DNA of 64,000 nucleotides from Lumbricus rubellus (GCA_945859605.1 OX243811.1:32419713-32483712); one strand, 5' to 3'; positions 42,558 through 56,200 are shown, counted from the stretch's first letter. Notes: generated by a model not told the origin, from the letters alone. Made by a program: numbers and translations.

Positions 42558-44818
42558 TGTGGCGGACATGCCACAAGAGGTATAAGACAAAAATAACTAC
42601 TTACCGAGACTTGGCTGGAGTAAGCATGACTCTCGTTGGGTAGCCTTTTGGCTATGAGTCTTGTACCTGAAACCGGTTTCGTTTTGAGACAGGTTTATAA
42701 TATTAGGTTTCAGATTCTTCCTATGGAAGACCAAGTATACTTTTTAGGCCAAAGTATAGAGTGTTATCATGTATTTTGCCGGTGGACTAAGACGTGCCAC
42801 ACGGTGCGCCGCTTATATTGCGGGGGAAGCGTTTCCGCCGTATGTGCTTAGATTGTTAAAGCGTTTTCTGCTGCGACTTTCTACAGTGATTTCGGTTGTG
42901 TTCATCTGTCTCCTACAGTGTGGCTTGGCCACGTTTGAACGCGACTTTGGCGATCCTCTGTTGAAGCAACGCTAACGTAGTGCGGATTTGCGGCAAGATC
43001 TGTCAGGGCTGTGTCTTGTCATCGATCGCTGAGATTCGAGCTGCTGAGGCTGCGTGACAGCTCAGGGAAGAATACAGTATTCGTGATACGCCTAGCGGGC
43101 GATCGCAGTATTCTGTGAAGGTTCCGTTGACTGTTGGTTACAGTCTAAGTTACGTGTTCCTTGTGTGTCGTTGTTTCTGTAGAGTTGAGGCGGGTCTCCT
43201 CTTTGAAGAACGCGACGGTTGTATCCTTGTTGGTGGTACCGGGTGGTTCGTGTGTAACTTTTGTATTGCAGGTCCTTGGTGGTGGATAATCGACTGTCTG
43301 CCAACCGACATTGGACGCTGTAATCGGTGTTACTGTTACCGGGTGTTTCTTGCGGAGTTTAGATTGTCTGTCAGCCGACATTGGACTCTCGCTGTGGTGT
43401 TAACGATCTTGGTGATCGGTTGTTTAGATTCTCCGTGTGACTCGTCACTTTCTAGAATCTGTTGCTCACAGTTGAGTAGGGAGTAAGTGGTGGACCAAGA
43501 GTCCAGGCAAGCTGAGGGCTTTGCAAGGTAGTCTTCTTTACGTTACAGTGCTAGATAAGACCAAGTGTTTTGTCAGGGACTTACCACTGAGGTCAGTAAC
43601 TGTTGAGAGTAAGGGCGATAAGCGCCATTAGAAAACCTATAAAACAATAGTCTAATTTGTAGACACGGGTTTTCCGTTTACCTGTTCCCCAGGCCTCCCG
43701 GCCTTTTATTTTTACCTCGGATCTACCGGCGCAGAACAGCATCGCACCACGACGCTCTTGTGAGTTTCCGGCTAAGTGTTTCAGGGGAAATTTACCGGCA
43801 GCGGCGGCGTTTGGGCAGCGCGCGTCGGGAGCTTGGTGCGCGTGAGACAAGGGCTGTTTGGAGCCGCGCGTCAGCCCCGGTCGTCCCAAGTGGTTCACCG
43901 GTGGCCAAACTGTTGGTTCCTGCGGTCTTCTGCCAAGTCGGCGACCCGCGTTTGTCTGTTGGCCTCGGTGTCGGTGGTGAAGGTTCGTGTCGGGAGATCG
44001 GGTGAGGCGAGCACCCCGGCAAACGCCGCGCATCAGCGCGGGCGTCTTGGCTAGTTTCGTGTCGGGAGATCGGGTGAGGCGAGCACCCCGGCAAACGCCG
44101 CGCATCAGCGCGGGCGTCTTGGCTAGTTTCGTGTCGGGAGAGTTTCCGTGTACGGTGACGGAGGGCGACCGTCATTGGCTTCAGTTTCCATCGGGCCTAC
44201 GGACCGCCTCCGCCCGTCGGAGTGTCTGTGTGTTAATCGTCACTTGGTGATTGTGTTCAGCACGATGAGTCGGGCATTTGGCCTGAGGGACTGGCCCTGG
44301 TTTCAAGCGATGTGGTCAGCGGGGAAGGAATCGGCAGTATTCCCCAGTGGTGGTGTTGGTTCGGTGGCGGCTCGGTGCCGCGTGATAACTAAAGGGAGCG
44401 ATAAGTCGGGTAAGAAGACGGAGACCGCCGTCGCGAGAAGCGGCGCCCGGCGAGGCCGTTCTGCCTGCGGGAACAAGAACCCTGTTTTGAGCGTCGGTCA
44501 TCCTTGTGCTCAGGACGTTGCCTACTCGGCGACCGCGGATGAGGCAGAGAGCGGGTCTGACATAGCCGGGCGGGCCAGCCGATCGCAGGCGTCGGTTTCG
44601 GGAGCGTCTTCCCCCAGGAGTAAAGTCGCTGGCGAGGACCACGCAGCGCACAGCGACCCGGGAGTCTCACGGCGTCCTGGTAAGACCGAGTTTCTCCCGG
44701 GCGCTGAAACGGCACCGCTAAGTGATGCCATCGAACCTGAGGGCGATGGGTCGCAGCGGGGCGATAGCCGAAGGAAGGCGCCCGTAGCGTCTGTTGACTC
44801 ACCCCCTGGTACGCCACA
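42558..44818 (+). mobile_element. B1 3' LTR (2261 bp)
   Basis: Same length as the 5' LTR and with the same 72-bp duplication. Gag start codon copy at 44265; the frame runs out into A's LTR. Followed by GAAA (44819-44822). Confidence 0.93.
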
Positions 44819-44822
44819 GAAA

Positions 44823-47800
44823 GATATGAATTTTATTCGAATTACGGTCGAATTTACGTGCATTGGCAAATGACTGGATATAGAGAGCTACATCTATAAA
44901 AATCGTTAAAACATCCGTGGAATAGAGCCTGCCACACGCTGCTCTGCTTATATTGTCTACAGATGTAGTAAGCGACACTCTGTGTACGATCCTGCATGTT
45001 GTAGATACATATACGGTGCGCTGACGACCACTCAATACCCTGGTATTCGACGTCGTTAACGGCCAAACGTATCCGGTGGCGTATAGATAGCTGCTAACCC
45101 GGCTCTTCTGCGTCATAGCTGTTTCGGTTAAGAGTTCGAGGGCAAATTGATACCGGTTCGATTATCCGCGGTCCCCGACCGTCGGAAGACCCGTTCCGTG
45201 GTGCATGCGAAAGGTTCGGTAGGGTAAGGGTTTGGGCTCCCTCCCTGCTCGATCAGCTACGTTGTGTGACAGTTACTTGGTGACCGGCTTCGGCCGTTGA
45301 AATCTCAATATACATACATATATCCGCGCTAACTCATCATTCACCCGTCGGACGTCCCGGTCGCTGCGCTTCGGCACCGCACGGCCACGGACGCCGCGGG
45401 TAGGGCTCGTACGTGAATTGATACCGTGTTTCCGATCGCTCGTTTTCAGAGCACGCTCGTTGTCATTTGTATTCTAAATCCGCTTCAGCAGAAGGTGGAT
45501 AGTTTCAACTGGTAGAGTCAGAAGGTAAAACTGTCTGGCGTGGTTCACGACCGATCAGGTCTTCGTTGGGCGACGCCTCGGCGCCAGTGGTCCGAGGACG
45601 GGGAGCAGCGGCCGCACGCGGGCTGCCCTCGTGGAGTAAATATTTCTTTACTCGTCCGTGATTTCTGTGTTCTTGGCTCTTCAAGAAACTTCCTTGCTCG
45701 TCGATAGATCAGCCGTTGACTTCACTGTCGACAGTCAACTGATTATTTTCATCCGTGGCTTTAGAAAGAGGGTGCTACCTACCTCGTTGAAAGCTTCGGT
45801 GGCGACGCCTCAGCGCCGGGTCTGAGGGAGCGCTCGCTCTCGGAGCGCCGTCTGACTCTTCATTCCGATAAAGTTCTGGGTGTTCTTCCGTGATCAAACG
45901 TGTAGTTCATTTGAAACATCGTTGGCTTCGCACTCGCGCCTCGGTCGGACGGCCTCAGCACCCGTCCCCGAGCGCGCGCGCTAGCACAGGTCTGTGAAGG
46001 CGACGCTGCAACGCCTCGAGTCTGCAGGAGAGCACGTAAAACATAAGATACAATACAGAGTGACCCCGTCGTGTAGGCGGTCGGCCATACTCTGTCGGCC
46101 GCCGAGCCTCTTTATAGATATACATGCATAACAAAACGATTCTTTGACTATTATATTATCTTTCCTTTACACTTTGGTCTGTCGTTCGGCCGGTAGCAGG
46201 GCCGTGTCGAGTGATCGCTTGCCATACCGGCGTGTTCGAGAGTTAAGGGTTGAGTCCACTCCGGCGCACGACGCGCGTGGTGTGTTTTCTGCACGGTGTT
46301 GAGAGTTCGTTCAGTGTCAGCTAGAGTCAGTGTTTCATCGTCGGCCGAGACCAAGCGGCCGACACCGGTATTCAGTGCATCTTGAGGCGCTCGTCCTTCC
46401 GAACGGGCGCCGCGCATCATAAAAACAAGGGATAGGCGCGCGCTGGCCTAGTCCGTTACGTTCCGTTGGTTCCCCTCTCAGGTCACTCAGATAATTCTGC
46501 CTTCCTGCTCGCGGCGAGAGGTCGGTGCAGTGACCGTTGAAATTGTCAGTGTTGGTTCGATAGAAGTTGCCTCCGCGAAACAGGCGGGAGTAACTGTGAC
46601 TTTCTTAAGGTAGCCATCTGCCTTGGTAGTTGTGTGTGTTGACTTTGATTGACGATATCTCGGTCGGTTTTCGTCCGATCGACGAGCGGCTAGTGTCAAA
46701 CTACGCAGCGAGGACCGCTGCTTGATCCATCTCACGGCACCGGTGAGTGCCCGTAGAACGGTTTTCGAGATATTTACGTTAGGAGGGAGGCCACCCGGTC
46801 TTTTCCCCGTGTTCCTTGTAACCTGTTCGAGTATTCGACGGGCACGGTCTGCCCCGTGAGTTCGTCATTGTGAGTGGTGGATCAGGCGTTCAATCGAGCC
46901 TACGCCGAAGTTTCACGCCGCGAGCCCCTTGTATTGACGGGCGAAGATAACATTGTCAGTAGGTGCGCCGCTGGAGGCCTGGCCTGATCGGTATCGACCC
47001 GGGAAGAGTGCCCCGAGGTTACGCGCCGTGGGTCTTAATTTATCGATAACTTTTAAACGGAGTGTCATATCAACAAGCGGATTTCACTCCCGTGTTACCT
47101 GTTCCGTGCCGCATCTTTCCTCCCCTTAACGAGCAGGGAGAGAGAGAAGGGAAATATTGTCACAGGCCCTGTAAGGTTCGTTGCCGGTGCGCCTCGGAAA
47201 GGCCGGCAACGAACGTATCGGTCGCAGCCAACCGATCCGTCGGGGTAGTTAACGGTCCCTGTAAGTCAGTTACCAGCCTCTAATTACGTTACCCTAAGTG
47301 CCCTAGGCGTTAGCTCAATTGCATTGCTAGGTCCCCGGCCTTTTAAGCGCCTGGGGTCGACCGATGCTGTTCTGAGCGACGTCGAGCGCGCGTCAGAGTG
47401 TTTCAGGGCAAAGTTCGAAGTCGGCGCGAAGCCGCATACGGTCAACGCCTACGGGCGAGCGAGCCAGTGAGTGAGTGGTGGAGAGCGAATTTGAGGACAC
47501 TCTCGAGGTCGGTCGTTGGCCGGCGGAGGTTCGGTGCCTGCGGGCGAGGAAGTTGAAGGGGGGAATTTCTGGACACCCTCGAAGTCGGCGCGAAGCCGCA
47601 TTCAGTGCATTGCCTACGGGCGTAAGAGACAGTGATCCATCGGAGAGCAAGCGGTCCGTCTTTTCTTTGAAGGCCGTCTTCGCCTCCGTACGTGTAACCA
47701 ATTGACGGCGGTCGTCCGGATCTCCGGCCGCCGATCGATCGACACAGCGACCTGGTCGTACTGGGCGTTGTAAAATTGATCCTGGTACCAGCTGGTTAGG

Positions 47801-48454
47801 TTGCCGTTTGCGAATCGACGCAGCGACCTAGTATATTGTCCGTGTTTTCCATTCCCTGGTTTCGAAGTTGATAATGTCGTTTTGGCGCGGCTTGGGGCTC
47901 GGACCCCTCGAATGGCCGTGGTTTCGGGCGTTTTGGCCTGCGGAGGAAAGACAGTCTTCAGTGATGCCCGTCGGTGGCACCAGTACACGAGCTGTGGCGT
48001 GTAATATGATACGACGGAGGTCTGAACGGTCGGGCAAACGAACGAAGAAGCCCGTGGCCGTGAAGGGGAGCTCCAAGCGAGGGTCGACTGCCCGGAGAGG
48101 AGCGAACCCTGATTTGAGCACAGGCGGCCATCCTGGCGCTCAGGTTGCTACCCACCCGGTGGCCGCGGACGGGGCAGAGTCGGACTCCAACGCCTCCGAG
48201 CTCTATACCCTCTCACGAGCGACCGTTTCAGAGCCGTCTTGGCCGGATAGTGAAGGGAGTGACGGCGCCTTGGCGGCCCGTTACACGGAGAGCGTACACC
48301 GGCGAGAGAGCGACTCGGGCGGCTCCGATCAATTTGAAGCAAGGGAGCGCGGCCCGAGTCGAGAGGCCCAGCTCGCGACCCCTCGTGCGTCGGTCGATGC
48401 GCCGGCGGCGAGGGGGCTTGTGCCGCTTGTGACGAGACGGGTAGGTCCGCCACA
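44823..48454 (+). mobile_element. Element A 3' LTR, second part (3632 bp)
   Basis: Resumes exactly where 20373 stopped and runs to TCCGCCACA at 48454. Matches 7799-11430. Carries a second copy of the first part of Gag (ATG at 47874), which ends a few codons into the host flank (IGLL then stop). Confidence 0.93.
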
Positions 48455-48695
48455 TATAGGCCTATTATAGGGCCTACAACGATTTGAAACTGTTGAACTA
48501 TAGTTAGCAGTTGATACCAGGATACTTACAGCGTTGTTATAAAAAAGCAGTCGTAACCTGTGTTTAATCTCTAGACGTCTGTAGACGACAATCCCCCAGG
48601 AATGACATTATTCTCAATTATCGTCACTATCGTCATTGTTGATTTAATGTCACTGAATCAATGAATGATTGATTGATTTACAATGATTACTGCAC
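48455..48695. other. AT-rich flank after element A
   Basis: Begins with the TATA duplication. No coding or repeat structure beyond a short GGCCTATTATAGGGCC near-palindrome at 48459-48474. Confidence 0.5.
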
Positions 48696-48709
48696 ATAAC
48701 ACACACACG

Positions 48710-48740
<31 letters not shown>
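48696..48740 (+). repeat. CA dinucleotide microsatellite
   Basis: About 20 CA units with one GTGC interruption. Confidence 0.9.
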
Positions 48741-48957
48741 GCATACTCATACATACACACTTATATGCTTATACATATCATTCTCTTCTTCTCTCCCTCC
48801 ATCCTTCAACGTCCCATATACAGACATACAGAGGATTTTCTCCTCGACTTCTTTGTGCGACCAGTTATTCTTTCTTTGGCCACCAACAACAAAACCCATA
48901 TCGATCCTGCATCGTCACAGACCATTCTTCCATTCTTTCTTATAACCACTCCTTCCT

Positions 48958-49048
48958 CTCTTCCTCTCCTCCGTCCGTTTGTCCATCCGTCCGTTCCTCC
49001 GTCCGTTTGTCCGTTCGTCCGTTCGTCCATCCATCCGTCTTCCTTCCC
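48958..49048 (+). repeat. CCGT/TCCG tetranucleotide microsatellite
   Basis: GTCCGTTCGTCC and CATCCGTC units in a pyrimidine-rich context. A shorter GGTC run lies at 49697-49716. Confidence 0.8.
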
Positions 49049-49059
49049 TTCTTGTATAT

Positions 49060-50240
49060 AGTCAGTGTCTCTCCGTCTCTCCGTGGCCCGTCCGTTCCAC
49101 CCTCGCGCCTTTTCCCTTCGTTCGTCGACTGAGTCCGACCGACCGACCGACTCGGCCTCTGCTGCTGCGTCTTGTCCCTGGACTTGGCCGACTCGACCCG
49201 ACCGAAGCCCCATCGAGGCCCCATCGAGGCCGCCCTCGCCACCGCCTCCGCCGTCGGCGCTGCTCCCGTTTAGGCCCCGACTGCAGAGGAGGCGCGAGAT
49301 TTATGCGGACCGTTCGAAATAAATTAATCATATCTTGCGTCGTCGTCGTCGCCGCAAAGAAAATTAGGATTTCTTCGGTCGAATGTGATTGTTCTAATTC
49401 GCGCCGCGAGCCCTTGAAGTGCATTTCATTAGCACTCGCCGGCCCTAGCTCGATCGTCGGCCGATCTACCGGATAAAGATTTCCTGCATGGTCGTCGTCG
49501 GGGGTGGGGGGAGGGGGAAGGGTCGGGTCGCAGGCGCCATCTTGGGGGTCGCCCGAAGCCGCGCCTGTCGGGACGACGTCCCTACCGCTCGACCGGAAAT
49601 GTAATCCGCCCCGGAACCGACTTATTTCCGGCGGCAATTGGTCATCCGTCTGGTTTGGTTAACCTCTGGTCGAGCGCCGTGGGTCGCCCCCCGGTCCGTC
49701 GGTCGGTCGGTCGGTCATCGTCCTCCTCTGGTCAGCGGCGGCGCTGGTGGTGGTGCATCGTGGCCAAGCCTCTCGAAGAAGAAGGAGCGACGCCCCCGTC
49801 CAAGTCCCCGGTTCCCTCCTGCCGCCACTGCTGCCTGGCGAAGACCATCTCTCACCGACCGATGACAGACCCGATACGGCCGCGGTCTCAGTCCCCTCCG
49901 TCCCTCCGTCCGTCCCTCCATCGGCCGACGACGACGATGAGATTGCCATCGACAACAGTCACCCACCCAAACCACCACATTCACTCCACGCCAACCCACC
50001 CCCACCACACCCCACCCACCCCACCCACCCCATCCCTTACCCGGAAGACGAATATCGAACATGCCTTCAGAACTTTATAAGTCTCCTCCCCTCATCCTCC
50101 TTCCAATTCTCCTCTCTCTCCCTTTCTCCTTCTCTCCATATCCTAACCTTCTATTCTTCCTCCTCCTCCTCCTATATATTCTTCATCCTCCCTCTTTCTT
50201 CCTCCTGTCTGCCTCTTTTGCCATGAAACTGGAAAGGGAA
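49060..50240. other. CpG-rich region without a recognisable gene, then a pyrimidine tract
   Basis: 49065-49960 is clearly more GC- and CpG-rich than the neighbouring flank and could be a promoter-associated island or first exon of a host gene. The open frames (for example 191 residues on the minus strand, 49062-49637) are rich in Pro, Arg and Ser and show no domain I recognise. 50050-50215 is a CTCC/TTCTCC pyrimidine tract. I make no gene call. Confidence 0.35.
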
Positions 50241-50589
50241 TGAACAAATTGACTGTCGTCGTATTGGGATAGAGACTGGAATGAATTGAAATTCCAATGC
50301 GCTGCGGTCTGCAGTTCTTAGTGGGAGATTTTCTGCCTCTCAATAAATTGATTAATTAATTAAATCATTGTCCAATTAAACTCATATTTTAGCAACTCAC
50401 GATAACGGAGGGTTTTAGAGGAGTGCAAAGAAATTGGTCGCATGACCATTAAATTACTCGAAATACCAATCTCTGGTTCATGCATTCTAAAGAGGTCTTC
50501 ATTTTTAGCCTTTGGTCGTACTTTAATCTTTGATCACAAGTTAGTCTTTTATATTACTCATTAGCCTTTGATAATTCGTTAGGCATCGT
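50241..50589. other. AT-rich spacer with TTAGCCTTTGATC words
   Basis: Degenerate copies of an ATTAGCCTTTGATCATTCG unit lie at about 50505-50583 and continue after the SINE at 50822-50930, so the SINE interrupted a short diverged tandem array. Confidence 0.5.
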
Positions 50590-50812
50590 GGGGCGCGGTG
50601 GCGTAGTGGTGGCGTCGTTGCCTTGAAGCCGGAAGGTTCGAGGTTCGAATCCACCTCGCCGCGTAAGGACCTTGAGCAAGTCCTTCACTCACAAAATTGC
50701 TCAGCGCTTCACGCGTGAAACTCCAATGCAGTGTCCGCTCTGCATTCGAGAGCGCCTCTGAGTAGCGAGAGAGCTTGAAGGGGCGCTATAACAAGTGCAC
50801 ATAACAAACAAA
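50590..50812 (+). mobile_element. tRNA-derived SINE
   Basis: The head shows a pol III A box (TGGCGTAGTGG, 50599-50609) and a perfect B box (GGTTCGAATCC, 50642-50652) at tRNA-like spacing. The body runs to GCGCCTCTGAGTAG ... CTTGAAGGGGCGCTATA (about 50750-50790) and then a short A/C-rich tail. The end segment matches the 3' end of the LINE at 2331-2667, the usual sign that a SINE uses that LINE's machinery. Non-coding. Confidence 0.8.
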
Positions 50813-50990
50813 TCTATATCACTCATTAGCCTTTGATCATTCGTTAGCCATTGATCGCAGATTAACTTTGAATCATAAATTAGCCTTCGACATTATAGGC
50901 CATATACGGTGTAGCCTTTGGTCCTCTGTTACAACTTACAAGCGATCAAGGTGACGTTAGCCAGTATAATCTAACCTAACCAAGTAATAT
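50813..50990. other. AT-rich spacer
   Basis: Remainder of the TTAGCCTTTGATC array and unremarkable sequence. Confidence 0.4.
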
Positions 50991-51060
50991 TCATTCATTC
51001 CAAAATTTATATAGCGCTTCTTCTTCAATGGGGCTACTCAGAAGCGCTCAGAATACGATC
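50991..51060 (-). mobile_element. LINE/SINE 3'-tail fragment
   Basis: On the minus strand GAGCGCTTCTGAGTAG ... GAAGCGCTATATAAATTTTG followed by GAATGAATG. This is the same hairpin plus AATG tail as the LINE at 2331-2667. No coding part is recognisable next to it. Confidence 0.6.
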
Positions 51061-52265
<1,205 letters not shown>

Positions 52266-52660
52266 CAGTTAATCATGATATTTACATGTATATGGTTTTA
52301 GTGGTTAGTGTGTTACTTTTGTTTTATTTCTTAGCTTTGTGGTTGTTCTGCTCATAATTATCTGAAACTTATAATTATATAATTAGATCTATATAGTACA
52401 GGTTTTCGTTTCAGTTGAACAGAGAGTTTTATTTTCTTCGTTCTTTTGTTTCAGTTACAGTTTTGTCTGCTGTTGTCAGTTTCCAGTTGATCTTCTTTTC
52501 AATCTGTGTTCTAATCTGATGTAAGTTTCAGTTTCAGTTTTCATTCTTTTCAGTTTCAGTTTTCATTATTTTGAATTTCGAAAGACGTTGCAAAAAACAG
52601 ATGCGAAACAATATAGATCTAAATCACAATGCTAAACAATGCAATGCCACACAATACAAC
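52266..52660. other. AT-rich flank of element E
   Basis: CAGTTTCAGTTTTCATT words are repeated around 52525-52570. Ends with ACAAC (52656-52660), the target duplication of element E. Confidence 0.5.
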
Positions 52661-53181
52661 TGTCACAAGTCTTTTCCCTCTTCTTCTCTACGTGTGACCT
52701 TCAGTCTCTTCGGAAGCTTCTTCGTATAAGTTCGTGGTAGCGTAGGCCTATCCCTAGATAACTGTTTCATTAGCTAAATGGCTAGGTTAAAGAATCTACA
52801 GTCTTTCACTGTTTTGTTAAACCAACAACGACGACGTGTTTAACTCTTCTTATTATACTCCAAAATCCGATATAAAGTAAAACGATCAGCAACAACACAA
52901 CAATGACTACACTTGCGTTATCATAACAACTACACGACTACTATCTTCATCAGTCTACTCTATCGCAACTCAACAACAACTCTTACAGCCTATCTCAACG
53001 GCTCTCAACACGCAACTCTCCTTCTTCACTTCCACTCCCTTCTTGTACAATTAACGTACGCTCGTCTAGACGTCACGTGCTGTCCAGACAATCACCTGTG
53101 CAGACGCCGCGCGGCAATTTGCACCTGGCCTACTTACGTCGCTGTACGACAATCGGCGTGCACTGATTAAATTAGCTGACA
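52661..53181 (-). mobile_element. Element E 3' LTR (521 bp)
   Basis: Downstream LTR in the element's orientation. On the minus strand it is preceded by the purine-rich AAAAGAAAGGAGGTAA (53182-53197), the polypurine tract. Same length as 59162-59682. Confidence 0.93.
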
Positions 53182-53298
53182 TTACCTCCTTCCTTTCTTT
53201 TGAAGAGAGCTAATTAATCTTTAAAATTAGCGAACGTATAATGCTTAAACTAAATACAAACAATTCTTATACTAAATGCAATCACAAAATACCTTATA

Positions 53299-56200
53299 CT
53301 ACAATCTCGATAAGCAGTCTGCTACTACATTCAACTTTCCTTTCTTATAGTTCAACAGAATGTCAAAATTTTGCAATGATAAAGACCATCTGACTAACTT
53401 AGCAGACTTCGACATTGACTCAGTCAAATAAACTAAAGGATTATGATCAGTGAACACATTAATCTTGGAACCAATAATGATTTCTTTCAATTTGTTTAAA
53501 GCCCATATGATTGCATAGGCTTCCTTCTCAATCGTCGCCCATCTCCTCTGGGTATCTGTCAGCTTCTGGCTGATAAATGAAACGGGACGTTCTATCCCCT
53601 CATCGTCCACTTGTGACAGCACAGCCCCCACAGCAAAATCACTGCTATCACAGTACAAATTAAATGGTTTGCCAACCTCGAACATGTACAGAATAACATT
53701 CGATAAAACAATTTCTTTAAGAGAATCAAAAGATTTCTGGTGGTCCTCAGTCCAAATAATGTTCTCAGGTGTCTGCTTGCTAGTTAAATCTGTCAATGGT
53801 TTAGCAATCTCAGCAAAATTACAAATAAATTGTCTGTAGAAACCAAAGAATCCTAACATTTGCTTCACTTGCTTCTTCGTTTCAGGGTTTTTTAAATTAA
53901 TCAAACTGTCAATCCTATCTGGATTCATCATCTTCTTCCCTGAACCAATGAGGTGACCGATGAATTTCACCTCACTCTTACCAAACACACATTTCTTCAA
54001 GTTCAAAGTTAAATTATGCAGTCTTATTTGTTTCAAAAACAATTCTAAATGTTTCAAATGAATGTTCCAATCATCAGAATGGACTGCAATGTCATCAACA
54101 TAGGGTTCAGTAAATGCATTAATCGGTTGCAAAATCATGTTTATGGCTTTTACAAAAGTCCGTCCAGAGTTAATCATTCCAAAAGGGACACGTGTAAATT
54201 CGTACAGTCCATTATGGGTAACGAATGCGGTTTTCCATTGGTCGGATTTCTTCACCGGACAAGTCCAGTAAGCACTGCGACAGTCCAAGACGGAAATAAA
54301 CTTGGATTTCCCGACTTTGCTCAGCACATCGTTGACGATCGGCATGGGGTATCGACAATTTTCAGTATATGAATTCACGTACCTGTAGTCGCACGCGAGT
54401 CTCAAGGATCCGTCCTTCTTCTTGACGATGACCAGCGGACTTGCCATTCTGCTCGACGACGGCTGAATGATGTTTGCTTTCAGCATCTCTTGTATTTGTT
54501 TGTCCACTTCTGCGCGGTATATCAACGGTATTCGATAAGCCGTGAACTCCTTCTCTCGAAAGTCTGGTCTCAGCACCACTTCGTGTTCTACCAATGTACA
54601 TAATCCAGGTTTGTCCGAAAATCTGTCTGCATATCGGTTCAGTACATCCAGTAGCTGTTTCTGTTGCTCGCTCGTAAGATGTCCGATCTGTTCATAGTCC
54701 AATTGCAGCGATTTCTGTGTCGTCTCTGCATGGTCTTCTTTCAATGGTAGCTCTACCACTGATCCGAATTCGTCGTCCTCTTCCACGATGAGACCACACG
54801 ATAATGTTCTTGCGATGAACTTCCTCATTTTGTTGGCATGGACGATTCGTCGGCCGTTTTCATTCATGTCCACCAGATACGAATACTTGGATCTTCTTTG
54901 TAGCACTGTACATGGACCATGCCATCGTGAGATCAATTTATTGGTTGACGTTGGATACAGGACGATGACGTTTTCTCCTGGTTCGAATTCTTTATCCTTG
55001 GCCCTCTTGTTGTATTGACTGGCGTATTGTTTTTGCTTTTCCTCTGCACAATTCTCAGCAAATATCAAAGCTTTCTCCATGTCTGCTCTTAAGTTCTTCA
55101 GGTACTTTGCTGGTTGTACTCCAATGTTTGGCGGTAGATTTATTTCTTTGGTCCAGCTTTCCTTTAAGATAGTTAATGGTCCTCTTGGCATTTTTCCATA
55201 CACCAGCAGATATGGTGCCACTCCTGTCGTTGCGTTGGGAACTTCTCTCAATGCCCATACGGTAAACGGAATGATTTTATGCCACTGTCTTGGATTTTCC
55301 ACAATGACATGATGCACCATCTTCTTGAACGTCTGGTTCCATCTCTCAACTAATCCAGCTGCCTCAGGATGCCCTGGTGAATCGAATCGTGGACAGCATC
55401 CCATCAATTTCAAAAATTCTCTTGTGAGACTGGCTGTAAAATTTGTGCCTCTGTCGCTGGTGATCACAGACGGCACCCCCACGTCAATGAATAGCTTCAT
55501 CAAAGCTTCGCACACAGCCTTAGCAGTCAATGACTTCAGCAAAAAGATTGTCGGCCATCTTGTACATGAATCCACTATGCACAAGCAATACTTATGCCCA
55601 GTTGCTGACTTCGGTTCTATTGGGCCTACCACGTCCATAGTCATCCGTCGGAATGGAACATCTTCCCTTGGAATTGGTGTAATCGGCACTCGATCCATCA
55701 CCAAACTTCGTGCCTTCAGCTGACACTTCTCACAGGACTTACAAAATTTCACCACGTCTCGACGCATCTTTGGCCAGACAAAGGACAACTTGATTCTCTC
55801 TCGTGTCTTCTCTTCTCCCAAGTGTCCGCCAAATACTGACTCGTGAGCTAATTCCATTACTTGAATTCTTCTCTCTTTCGGTAACACCAACTGATACACA
55901 AGCTGATCCAGCATTTGATGCTTCTTATACAGCAATCCATTCACCACGCTAAACTCTGATCCTTGGTCTTCAGCGATCCTCCACCACGATTTCAGTGACT
56001 CGTCATTTCTCTGCTGCTCCTCGAATTTCTTCGCATCTTCCAGCTGTCTTTCATCGTTCGAATTCTCTGTGAACAAGTCCCTCATACTTGTCTCCAGTTC
56101 AGCGTCGCTTCCGGAATCTTCACTATCATTTCGTTCACATGCAGCCATCTCTTCTTCAGTTTCATTGTTCTCAGATGTTGTTCTTTCGTCATCTTGGATG

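Larger units (their letters stand above)
20374..44818 (+). mobile_element. Element B1: pol-less gypsy-type LTR element inserted in A's 3' LTR
   Basis: LTRs 20374-22634 and 42558-44818 are both 2261 bp. The target duplication is GAAA (20370-20373, 44819-44822). The internal region is 777 bp (22635-23411) plus 2949 bp (39609-42557), split by element D. It has the same LTR ends, primer site and Gag design as A but no protease, RT, RNase H or integrase. It must have been mobilised in trans, most plausibly by an A-like or fuller B-like element. Confidence 0.92.
7398..48454 (+). mobile_element. Element A: complete Ty3/gypsy LTR retrotransposon, later interrupted
   Basis: Bounded by 5' LTR 7398-11430 and a split 3' LTR, with the 4-bp duplication TATA on both sides (7394-7397, 48455-48458). 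Removing the nested insertion (20374-44818 plus its duplicated GAAA) leaves 4033 + 8542 + 4033 = 16608 bp. It has a primer site, one Gag-Pol frame, a 2.3-kb non-coding 3' region and a polypurine tract. There is no env-like frame. The pol order is protease, RT, RNase H, integrase, typical of Ty3/gypsy (Metaviridae). The host site was an AT-rich non-coding region. Confidence 0.93.

Noticed and set aside
20374..44818. Multiple gag copies as a tandem array made by unequal crossover
   Set aside because: Each copy is bounded by its own LTR pair and 4-bp duplication, and one is inverted; nested insertion explains everything.
50590..50665. Functional tRNA gene
   Set aside because: A and B boxes are present but the cloverleaf pairing is not convincing and a SINE body with a LINE-like tail follows.
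52913..53170. 85-residue frame found twice (also 59414-59671)
   Set aside because: It lies in the two LTRs of element E, antisense to the element, and has no domain.
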